A DNA stretch of 64,000 bases from NCBI GenBank assembly GCA_011317545.1, contig WUJK01000005.1:1798001-1862000 (forward strand), read 5' to 3'. The DNA comes from Coniella vitis. Taxonomy: Eukaryota; Ascomycota; Sordariomycetes; Diaporthales; Schizoparmaceae. Made by a program: the position numbers and the translations under genes. Shown one piece after another: positions 50,581 to 61,395 of the stretch. The first letter of the stretch is position 1, and each line of letters starts with the position of its first letter. The notes under the pieces were generated by a model. The model searched no databases. It was not told the DNA's origin and saw only the letters and a list, made by a program, of their open reading frames with translations.

Positions 50581-53460
50581 TGTGGGGATTTTCTAGTTCT
50601 TTTCTCCTCTTTCCAAGGGCTTGAAAGTAGTGGTCGTAACTGGGATGAGAGAGGAGAGAGGCTGGTGAGGGCTTGATGATATGAGCTTTGAGTAGTGTTG
50701 GAGCTGGGAGAAGATGAAGCAGACTGTTGTTTAGATGGTGTCTTGATTCTTCTCTTCTTGGTGGTTCAACGGACGGAGGTGAAGCTGTTTAAATAGACCA
50801 TTTGTGAGAAGTATTGCTGTGACATGGTGGAGCAGAGCATGAGAGTTCTTATGATTCCACACTCGCTTTCGTAGCTTAGGGCTGCTATCAAAGGGTGATT
50901 AATCTCTCTTGCAGTTTCGGGTATGGTTCCTCACGATGTTGAAGCGACTATTGACTGATCATGGGCTGTGTAAGAGATGTTTTCTACCCTCCACTACGAT
51001 GAGGCTTTGCCGGGTAGAGGGTTGCCTCAAGTCAAGAGCCAGGCCTGTGTAAAGGTCGAGTATTTCTTATGTTCATCTGCCACATGGTGAGTAAGGCTAG
51101 ACACCATCTTCAGCTCTCAGAGAGACTGGCCCGTAGTTGGAGGTAGGGTATGATTCAATGAAAATGTCTGTAGTGTTATATCATCTATTATTTTGAGGCT
51201 GTCAAGTCTCCTGCGCGATCCAAGCAAGACGCAGGCTCAGCTCTCGACTTATTAATCAAGTCAATATCAGGCACGATATATCTATGCATTTTGACATAGT
51301 CACTTTGTTTTATCCCTGTGGCTAGTCCCTATATAGCAAACTATGTTCCTGGTGTAGTGGCTCAGCCATTATAGTAGCCTATCGTTATAACAGTCAGAAG
51401 TTCTAGAGGTCCGGATTACTCATAATATAAAATGGCTATAATAGCTCTGATATCGCACGTGGAGTTGGTTAGATACTGGACCTTGTTTTCAAATACAAAC
51501 TAGAAGCACCGACGTGTGGTGGCTTACGCTGCAATAGTCTGCTAAGCGACCCCTGGTGATCACCAAACCTGGACGGAGGATGATGTTTTAAGTGCTTATA
51601 TTCTGTAAAGGTTCTCTTCCGTAGTCTTGGCAGACCCCCCGGCTATCTGGGCCCGCGCGTTCAGCAAGCCTATTCACCGATGTCTTTGTAAGTTTTCCTG
51701 GAAAGGTGTGGTGGGTTTTTCATGCGGGGATTACTACGCAGTCACAGTAAGGCGTTTTTTGATCTGTTTTTCTAGAGTATGCCTATCACACGGACATATC
51801 GGGAATAATACCGAGAACAGTCGTTTCGTGATAGCGTTGTGAAAGTAATAGCTGGGAAACCGCGTTGACACTTTGCGCACCAATGCGTTGAGGGCATCTT
51901 TTCTCAACGTCTCACAAATATGGTAATACAAGCATTCATACTCTGTTTTGGGAACCGTCCTCGTAGTTCATCAGCGTTTTTATGCAGCCGTCACTTTGTG
52001 TATTCTCTTGCGATTGCGTTTCCCCTACCGATATTGTGCCGAGGACTTGAGCACTGCCCCAGAATTCAGCGAGCGAGAGAGGTGCATTGCTAAGGTCATA
52101 TTGTACTCCATTTGTATAACAAATACACTGAACAGCCAATCACGAGTCTTTCTGTGGCTGAGTATTATATATGCTGCTGCTTGGATCTATTGTTTCGGCT
52201 TGCATGCAGTACTGCTCTGTCGATGCATCCACAAAGTGGCGTTCATGATTACTTCACCTTTCTAATCAATTCCTGCCAGGAGGAATGATGGATTCTCAAA
52301 GCAAGCCGGGAAAGAAAAAAGTATGCCTAACTATTTCTGTGTATGACTACTATACGTGTAACATATGACTGGTCCAGTAATGACTGGCTGGAGACTCTTA
52401 CTGGTAATAGCAGACATGGGCATGTCGCCACGCCGAGTTGCCTATTCCACCAGCAGCGTAGCATCGAGACCTTAGTAGTGCTGACTTTTACAAGATCAAA
52501 AGGTCTTCTGCCGCATATTCTTTTCGCGTTCCGTTCGGTTTGGCTTGGTTTTCTTTGCTGCTCTAGCAACTTGAAATTTTGTTCTGCCAAGTGACACATC
52601 CATCTGGAATCAAAATCATGAGTGTGGGCTGTTCAATCATTCACAGACAGAAAGGATGGAATCACTGAAGTATTCTGAGGGCTGAGTGGGCTCGCCATCT
52701 TGATACGAAAATTACATTTCTGTTGTAGGGTCTGAAGAGATCATTATGGTTTCTTTTGGTAGCGTGATCAAGAACTCGAAGTCTAGAACACAATTACCAA
52801 AATTCATCATTGAGGAGGTCGAACATAGTTGCCAATAACATAGACATTCCAAGTCCTTTGGAATCTTCAAGTACTTTCGTGGCAATAAACTAATCGACTG
52901 GTCTCAATGAGGTGGGGTGGACCTTGAGAAACATGCTTGAGCACTTCGGTGTCTTCGCAAAAGTTGTTATGCTCATGAATGGAAAATCAGAATTGGATCC
53001 TTCTCTGTTTCCGAGTTAGTCGGGAGAATATAAAAGTTCTAATTCAAGCCAGAGTACCGACGTCAAACAACGGAACGGAAAGCAAATCACTGCACAAATT
53101 CGCATTTCTAATAGCCCAGTGTCAGTCATCTGCTGGAGTTTGGTCAACATATTTGTCTTCAAATTCTTAATTAGGTTGTGGCAACATACAGACTACTTCA
53201 TGATCTCATAGCTGACACTTTTTGGGGGGGGGGGGTGTGAGACTGGTTGAGATCGAGTCTTGAACATTTGCTTGAAGTGTCACCCCTCTAAGGCTCATGC
53301 TGAATCCTTTGCCTCGACCGACAGATGGTCGTTATGTCAAAAGGATTCGCTCGTATGTTCTATGAAAGTGTGTCCCCCATAGATAAAATGGCATTCATTG
53401 GCTTGTCGATCAATTCTCGATGAGTTTGCGAAGGAGTATTGCCAGAGCTTTCCAACCGAG
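50581..53460. other. Intergenic region, AT-richer, with a possible tRNA-like relic
   Basis: No supported gene. The first few hundred bases are the promoter and leader of the secreted lysozyme-like gene. Around 51355-51425 a TGGCTCAGCC box and an AGTTCTAGAGG box lie at tRNA-like spacing, but arms do not pair well. A T5G11 run is at about 53219-53236. Confidence 0.5.
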
Positions 53461-54264
53461 TCAAAGTCCAGCGGCAATTACCTGGTCAATCAGTGTAAGG
53501 CGGTCTTCATCACGGACCGGGAAAAGTGGCTCTTGATATGGCCCAAGGTCATCTAGTTCTAGAGACTTGATGACTGCGAGGGCCTGTGGAAGAGCTGCGT
53601 GCAGAGAGCTAAGATCCCATTTCTCATTAGCTTAAGACTCCCAGACGGCAAAATTACATACTCTTCAGGGTATCTATAACCTGTTTGTGTTTCCATAGTC
53701 GTCCCATTCTTGAGCTCGCACACACAGAGAGACAGAGAGACAGAGAGAAAATGAGCTCTTACCCAAGGTGACCGTGGACTAAAGAGGCATGATCTCGTGC
53801 CATGGCCTGCGCAAACTCATGCTGGTGATTATCCATCAAATTTGGGTTAGCAACTATTATTTGTGCAACCTGGACCTCAGCACAGTCGGCGATTGTTCCA
53901 GTACCTGGTGCAGCAGTGTTAGTTTTGAGAAGCATTCAGAAGCAATAGTTTTATCCCTACCAGCATGACTGATCACGACACCGGCAGGTCGAGCACCCGC
54001 TTCACCGCGACACAATCTCATACGTCCTTTCAGATCTGAGTCGAAGTCAAAAACTTCGATGGCCAGGCCATGAGGTTTGTCTTTGGACAATTTTGCCATT
54101 ACCTCGTCATGATAAACGCCACATTGCAAGAGAAGTGTAGAGAACCCGTTGTCTTGCAACGCCTCAAGGAACTGCGGCGTGAGGGTCTCGTCGACGAGCT
54201 CCTTAAAGACAACCGTTGCACCTCCAGTGACAAGAGCTACTCGGCTGTTGACCGACGGCTTCAT
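53461..54264 (-). CDS. ALG13: UDP-N-acetylglucosamine transferase catalytic subunit Alg13
   Basis: Minus-strand exons 54264-53961, 53904-53763 and 53608-53461 join to 197 residues, close to the yeast length (about 202). Seen: VALVTGGAT at the N-terminus (the family's glycine-rich opening), VVISHAGTGTI (the HAGxG sugar-nucleotide motif, completed only across intron 1), and IVANPNLMDNHQHEFA, the conserved donor-binding segment. Known for the family: cytosolic Alg13 binds membrane-anchored Alg14 on the ER and adds the second GlcNAc to dolichol-PP-GlcNAc in N-glycan assembly. The start is ATG 54264; no ATG precedes it in the open frame. It is divergent from RSM24 with about 650 bases between start codons. 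Confidence 0.93.
53724..53748. repeat. ACAGAGAG tandem repeat in ALG13 intron 2
   Basis: Three units of an 8-base purine-rich repeat lie just downstream of the intron 2 donor; read on the coding strand this is a CTCTCTGT tract. Confidence 0.85.
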
Positions 54265-54911
54265 ATTCCGGATGGCTATACGGAGCAAATAGCACGATTG
54301 TTAAATGATTTGGGAGAGCGGCTCTGGCGGTCGTCGTGGACAGACACGATTGACAAGAAAAAACGGCCTCAAATTCAACTCACAGAAACAGTCTCCGAGT
54401 GGGTTTGCGAATTTGAAAGAATGTGCAACACTACAGAGTCTCCTTCTGGCAGAACGAAGAGCTTAGGCGGCAGTGATGTCGGAGGGAATTTGTGATAGCA
54501 GCGCCTGATATGGAGTCCGAAAGAAGTATGATACCACGCTAGATTCTTCAAATCAAGCTTTCTGAGCACTAACTTGTGAAAAAATTTGAGGGCATGCCAA
54601 AATGTGACGTGTGAAGATGAGTTGGGGCTTTCATCGGTTGTCAAAGTAGGAACACATGGCATTGGCAGGATTCTTATCGCCCGTTTATCGTGTAAGTGAG
54701 CACGAGCCAAGTGGATCGCTGCGGTACGGGCTGGAACGGAAAAAGCCTACGGGCCGGTACGGAGACAGCGATGGTTCAGCCTCGCTGACTAAGACGACAG
54801 GGGACAAACGACAGACCCACTTTAAACAGCTTCGTCAAAGTTGACTTCTTGCGGCTTCCAAGAGCCCATGCCAAAGAGCTTCGACCACGCGACTGCCGTC
54901 ATCTTCTCAAC
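54265..54911. promoter_or_regulatory. Shared divergent promoter of ALG13 and RSM24
   Basis: The two start codons are about 650 bases apart on opposite strands, so both promoters must lie here or overlap. I see no canonical TATA box at either side. The assignment is positional. Confidence 0.6.
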
Positions 54912-56177
54912 ATGGCATCAGCCGCCAGATCGCTGCGGCTGGTATGCCGCGGCGCACGGAACCAGAAGCCCCTACCGACCCTTGGCCCGAAGACGTTCGT
55001 TGCGTGGAAATCTGTTGGCGGAGGTGCATTGAAGGACGTTCACCTGGAAGAAAAGGTCAAGCCAACTCCGTTCGACCACTGGGAGGAAGAGGACCAGGCA
55101 GAGGACCTTAAATACCGCAACATGCGCCCCAGCCAGATATTGAAGTCGCTCATGGTTGAGGATGGCGAACAGGCCGTCCTTGAGCGCGACCTGGCCGCCA
55201 TTCCTGACCAGACTCTGGCCAAGCGGTCCCTTGAGATGGCCGACATTACTTATCCTCTGAGAATTATGCCGAGACCCGGCAAGAATTCATTCTGGGATGA
55301 CGAGGAGCCCGACCCAGATCTGATCATTGGAGACGAAGGCGACGAGTTTAAAGAAGACGACATGACTGAAATGGCGCATGCCAAATTAGACGAGATACGG
55401 GAACAGAGGAATTACGCACGAATAGCGATTTGGGAGATGCCGCTATTAGCAAGTGCGTTTGCTCAGCATGCCTCCAAGAGCGAATTGGGCGCCCCAGATG
55501 TACGCATGGAACTAACGAATTGACCTAGAGTATGCGAAACCCTTCGAGCCCCCTTCGGCGGAGCAACCCCTCCGATTCCGCTACACATCATACTTGGGTG
55601 AATACCACCCGGCCGAGAAGAAGGTGGTCGTTGAATTCAGTCCGGCAGACTTCGGTCTTACAGAAGTACAGCAGTCCAAGATGATAAAACTTGCTGGCAC
55701 GCGGTATAATCCCTCAAAGCAAACTATAAAGATGAGCTGCGAGTCCTTTGAGCATCAGGCACAGAACAAGCGCTATTTGGCCGAAACAGTGGAGAAATTG
55801 GTTGCGGATGCTAAGGTCTGTGAATATCATTGGACTGTCTCCGGTTCAGCTTGCATATGACATGTTTGCTGACCAAAATGAATTGACAGGACCCTACGGA
55901 TGACTTCGCAGACATACCCTTGGATTTGCGACACCATCACACCAAGACGAAGCCAAAGTTCCCCAAGGAGTGGCGCATGTCGGCAGAGCGAATGGGGCAA
56001 ATCCAAGACTACAGACAAGAGGTGAAGCGGCTTGAGGATTTTAAGAAGATTACGGATAAACTCATCGACGGCACCGCCATCATCAACAAGTCCTTGGCTA
56101 CCAAGCCAAGAGCGAACAGAGCAGCACCCGAGTTGGTGACCGTCAGACAACACCGGCAACCTCGCCTCAGAGCCTGA
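54912..56177 (+). CDS. RSM24: Mitochondrial small ribosomal subunit protein mS35 (Rsm24)
   Basis: Exons 54912-55452, 55529-55815 and 55890-56177 join to 371 residues. The open frame upstream of 54912 has no ATG. Seen: an N-terminal presequence rich in Arg and Ser (MASAARSLRLVCRG), a central segment with PLRFRYTSYLGEYHPAEKKV and KLAGTRYNPSKQTIKMSCESF (the mS35 core as I know it), and a basic helical C-terminus. Known for the family: a component of the mitochondrial 37S subunit, inside the matrix. The third exon begins at GACCC after a TTGACAG acceptor; intron 1 shows an ACTAAC branch point. Identification is firm from the core segment. Confidence 0.94.
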
Positions 56178-57858
56178 GAAAACTCGAAACTGAAAGCGGA
56201 GCCCAGATTCTTCGTTTCGCAGGGCAGGATTTCTCGAATCTGAATATGCCGAGCTGAAGGATTCAGCCATCGTGCGCGGGCTTTGGGTCTTTCAGATGTC
56301 TGCACTCAAGCGGACAATAGGTCCGCCAAGAAAGCGCTGGCTATGTACGGATTGTTTGTACAAAATTAGATCTTGAAAATCACTAGACGATACCATACCG
56401 GACGAGTTACGTGAGACAAACACCATACCTAACGCGAATGTTCGATCAATGTGCCCCTAGAGCCATTATTCATGGCAACCGGACCCTGCAATGGCTCAAT
56501 TGTACTAGCGGTCGCCAAACTATTGTCGTGTCCGCCGTTTGTCTTTGTTCGATGCCCATCGTCCCAGTCTGTCGACAATCGTTGAAGGCTTACCGAATCC
56601 AAATATCAGCAGTGGTCCATAGCCCTCAAAGTGTCACGGCGAACCAGCCCAGCAAATGAATCCTGTAGCAGCTTGAAGTGCACTTGGCAATCCTTCGTCA
56701 TTGAGTGCTTGCGTCCCAGCAGAGGTTCAATACACGCGCAATCGTATAATATCTGTTGCCGTCGTTATTGGTTCGCTGTGCTTTTGTCCCTGTGTTTTTC
56801 TCTACAACGTCGCACCGCCCTCGCAAGCCCATGCATACACCCACAGTGCTTACATAGCTGGCTGCGTCTTCCTCCTCTAACCTGTCACGTGCATTTACCT
56901 CTCCTAAACTTATTTCCAACGGCGCATGCCAATATCCTCTTTCAAATGACCACCACAGCTCTTGGCTACTGCTGCAGCCCCAACGGCCCGTTCCCGAGCC
57001 CAGTTCAGTGTATATCAAGAGGACACTCGGTAGTATTTACAATCGCCATGCTTGCCCACTTCGCTTTTCTCAGCCCATGTTTGTCTTGTTGTCTTTCTGG
57101 GTAGAACCCATGCTCGTAGCCATTAAGAGAGTCAAAGAATTCCTGGGCGATTTCAGGGCTAGTCGAGAAAGAACACTATGCGCGCAATCGCAACCACCCA
57201 AGAGAAACTCATACAGGCTGGTACTCGTTGCGATGGGATATTCCTTCTTTTTCTCCTTTTTATTTTGCCATCCACCACACCTTTAACTGATATATATGCT
57301 AGAGCTGATTAGAAGAAGCGCAAATCCACGCAGCATCATTAGATTGTCGGAGATTGAGTCCCTTTGGCAATCAGGAAAGAAGAAGGAGGCGCCATGATAT
57401 GCCATGAGCCGAACTCAGCCGAGATCAGGCTCTCTCCCTCCCTATCTCCTTCTTTCTCTCTCCAATCAGCCAGAAGAATATAGGCCCCGTCTCAAAGTTT
57501 CCACAAGCCTTTCGCAAAGAGACGACTATTGCAAATTTGTTTACACGAGGAAAGCGCTTCGGATAGCTAGCTGTTTGGCCGACCTGCCTGGCTACCTACC
57601 TACCTATGTACCTGTCTTCGTACGAACGATGGGGGAAAAAAAGGAGAAAATACACGCACATTTACTTTGTAAAGTGTACATTGGAGCAGGACTCTCCAGA
57701 GAGTCAATATTACATCAACATACCCCCATCGAACGTGATAATAACTAATATTCGACAAGAAGAGTTCATTGATTTTGTTCAATAGCAACAATGCAACAAT
57801 CAGCAATAGCACAAACCCTCTCTACCTCACTCCAGGATGAAATTATCTCAAGATACAA

Positions 57859-57880
57859 ATATATATATATATATATATAT
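57859..57880. repeat. (AT)11 microsatellite
   Basis: Eleven perfect AT units in the region downstream of RSM24. Confidence 0.95.
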
Positions 57881-60224
57881 TTATAAACACCATTGCACTC
57901 GTTTTCGGAACCGTGAAAAGGCAATGGATATCTCTCGAGGTTATCTCCTTGGAGCTACACCGTGAGCGATGCTTTCCTGACTGCGATTTGAATTCATTTA
58001 ACAATATACGACGGTGCAATCGTGTACGTCTTGAGCAAAAACTAATTATCGTCCTACTCGAGAATCGCGAGCTCTTTGACAATCTTGCAACTTCAACACA
58101 AGAATTGCGCAGACAACCGAGTCTGTTCAGTGACTTTTCTTTTCAAAGACTACCATGACGGTTCCTAATGTGCGGTATTTTCGTTCCTTTCAGAGCACAA
58201 GAGACACATACTGAAGCTGAATCTCGTTCCACCAACTACCTCATCACCCATGGACAGTATGTGAATCCCAATTGCGTATGTGAGATATACCAAACAAGTT
58301 CTATGTTTATCTGTGTGCTTGTTTGCTTTACATGTACTTCCAAGAAGATCTCAGTGTTAGATCATCCCCATCAACGCATTCACAACTCTGCGAGTAGATG
58401 CTTCGTGTTCAAGACATACCCACCGCCACAGCTGGCAATATCGTGCCCTGAGAGACGGCGCGGCTGTTCGGTTTCGGTAAAGGAGTCCTTCACCATTCAG
58501 AACGGTCAAAAAGCGTGTGTCGTCTTTAGCATTGGCCGGGCGCCTTGCAAGGTTCTGCTCGGGGTTGAGAAACTCTTGCTTGTGCTGTAGACGCACCGGT
58601 GCGTGCTTTGTTTAGCCTACTGCATGGTGTCGACGCAACAAGATGCCATGCCCGTCTTCTAGAAATGAGTGAGAAGGAAGTGAATGTAAGCCCAGCCACC
58701 TTCGGAAACCGCCACTCTACCCTCTAGACAGGGACCTCCTGAAGATCTCGATGATCGACTCGACATCTAGTCATGGCTAGCAATATGTATACTCTTTCTC
58801 ATGGCTTTTCTTCTCATGTCCAATTCTGATAGTTGGATGCGAAATTATAGCTTCCGGCCAACTTTCCCGTGGCCAGAATCATCATGACCGCACCAGAAGA
58901 TCTCAAATGTCCTCGTCATGCGTGGATCACAGCTTGCACCATAGGGCAAGGGCAAGATTTCCCAGAGAGCTTACGCGGCCTCGTGACAAGATTAGCCGGC
59001 AACGGCGCCGATCCAGAAGTTCTCGAAGCATGTCAGATCTGCGAAGCTATGTGCCTCATTTGAGTTTGATAGGTCTGTGGCGCATTGTTTTTGAGTGCCT
59101 CGTCAGAACGAACATCCGTGCTGAACTTGGAATTGGTGATTGAGCCGCGGCAAACGGAAGGGTGCGAAGGACAAGAACTTGGCATTACTATGAATGAGCA
59201 AATGAGATGTCATGAACGACCAGTTGACGTGGCTTCTACACATGCTGGATGCCACACCACCTTTGGCGGTCGAGACGGACGAGTCAGAGAAAGAAGAGGC
59301 TGCCAGAAGCCCGTGTATAGAGTTTTGCTAACCTGTAGAGCGTGCAGTAGGCTGAGGGAAGACGAAGAACGCAATGCTAGGCATAGCGCCTAATCCAGAA
59401 AAAGCGGCATATAGAAGGGTGTCATGGAAAAGCTCTGGAAGAAGTTTATTCGACTGGGCGAAAGGGAAATAACAAGTCCGGATCAGGGATCTGACGGCGG
59501 GAGCGATCAATGGCCGTTACGTTTGGAAGGGGCACTAGGAGGATCGCATTCGTAGTGGTGACTGACTCGACACCGGTCGTCCGGAGTTGTCTGGAAGGCA
59601 GAAAACACGTGGCTTTGCCGAGTCGGTAACAAGGTGGTTTTGCGAGAGAAGCCTGGTGGGCTCGCCAGAGCCGAGGGGATGTTGGTTGCGCTGTGACATC
59701 GCGACCGGGCCTCCTCTACGAACGGCGGTACACCCACGACGACGGATGCTACTTTGACACAAGAGATCGTCGATAGACAGGCTGACAGACAGACTTCGTG
59801 CCCTTGATAGTCCCGAAATGTGGTTTCAAGCTGTGATGGCCATACGTACGCCAAGTCTTCATTTCGCCTCATAGGAGGCAGCATCGAGTTCTATTGTCAT
59901 GGCAAAGTCCTTGGTCGGGACTTGCGCGCGCACCGAGAGTTGGATCTCCGGAGTATGGCATGCGGGTCCGGGACCAGCGCAATATCATCATTGATCGTGC
60001 GCATCCAAATTGTTTCCAAGGGCCCGCATGCTGTGTTGTGCTGTGCTACGATTATGATAAAGTAGACTGACTGCCTTGCGCCATGATAGTGCGGCTGACT
60101 TGGTCGGTGGTCTGTTCGATAGAAGCATGGCTTTGCCTAGTGCCTTGTCTGATGACGCACAGACCAGAACGCCAGCCAGGATGTCGAGAGGAGAGCCTGC
60201 AAGAGGGCCCCGACACGGGCGTGG

Positions 60225-60248
60225 TTGCGGCTGCGGCTGCGGCTGCGC
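60225..60248. repeat. GGCTGC hexanucleotide repeat
   Basis: About three and a half units of GGCTGC are visible; no coding frame around it is supported. Confidence 0.85.
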
Positions 60249-60442
60249 TCGGTCCAGGAGCAGGGATGGCCGGCAAAGGGCCTGGGCGCGAGAATTTCCG
60301 CTCGGATGAGTCTACACTTGATTTTTGCTGGCTTCCGCAGCAGCCGCTGTGGCAAAGCTCATGTGCAACAGCCTTGACCGTCCTTTGATTGTTGGAGTGG
60401 TGATGGCGGTGTGCGCTTCCCTCCTTGATACGCCACCAGGCG

Positions 60443-60488
60443 ATGCTGCGTGCTGTGTGTGCTGCGTGCTGCGTGCTGCGTGCTGCGT
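60443..60488. repeat. GCTGCGT minisatellite
   Basis: Five or more tandem copies of the 7-base unit GCTGCGT with one variant (GCTGTGT). Confidence 0.9.
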
Positions 60489-61073
60489 ACGGCTGTCGTT
60501 GCTGCTTTAGCGGGATTCACGGGTGGGTGGAGTGGTGGTGTCGGAGGGTTGCTGAGCAGCTGGGCGGAGAACTGTCAAAGAGAGAAAAGCATGGGCTCTG
60601 TTGGCCAAAGCTGCTCGTAATTACATAAGGAATAGAGCTATTGTGGGTCTGTGGCTGAAATGCAAGAGAAAGCCAAGGTGCAGACACTCATGGGTAGAGG
60701 ACTTTTCCAGGCAAGTGTACGGACCAATCCAGCAGGCGGCTGGCAGACCCCACATGGAAGAATACAGCAGGGCCATGCGAGCACAGGGTCTTGTTCAAAT
60801 CCCAGCTGGCTTTCACACCGTGCGAGCTGGTGGCGCCCTGGGACACGCCCAGGAAAGACGTGCGGTGGCTGAAAATGTCGCGGCACCGGCACTCGCGCTG
60901 TCAGCCTCGTCTCCGAAATGTGACCTAGAGGAAGCTTCTAAAGCATGCATGGTACATAGTACTGGTACTCTCTCACATTTTGGTATTTGGCTCTCATCTC
61001 ACGCAAGCGAAAGTCTGTTTGGTTGCCATCTCGGGGATCGCCTAAAAATTCATGCTGAGAATTGCGATCACTG

Positions 61074-61395
61074 TACATAGTACAGGCTTTGGATTGCGTG
61101 TGTTGTTGATGTTATGTAGCTACCGGAGTACATACATAATAGTACATAGTAGCCACATACCCAACCTTTTCTCAGCTTGTGCTGGCCCAGTCGTCGTGCC
61201 TTCCCTTCCCACCGGCGTTCCCCTGCATTGTTGGTCCAAGATGGCCCCGCGCTAGTTCTGCTAGGCACGTGTGCCCCTGCCTCCTTCTTGCATTACTAGT
61301 GCTATGTAAGCATACTTATTCTGTACTACGATACATAGTACAGTACTTCGATGTTTTCTCGAAAGCTGCCAGCAAAAGCAAGTGCATACTATGTA
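61074..61395. repeat. Cluster of TACATAGTA motifs
   Basis: Four exact copies within about 320 bases (61074, 61143, 61332 and the inverted 61387), with degenerate copies between and a further exact copy just upstream at 60953. This is the densest cluster in the window. Confidence 0.9.
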
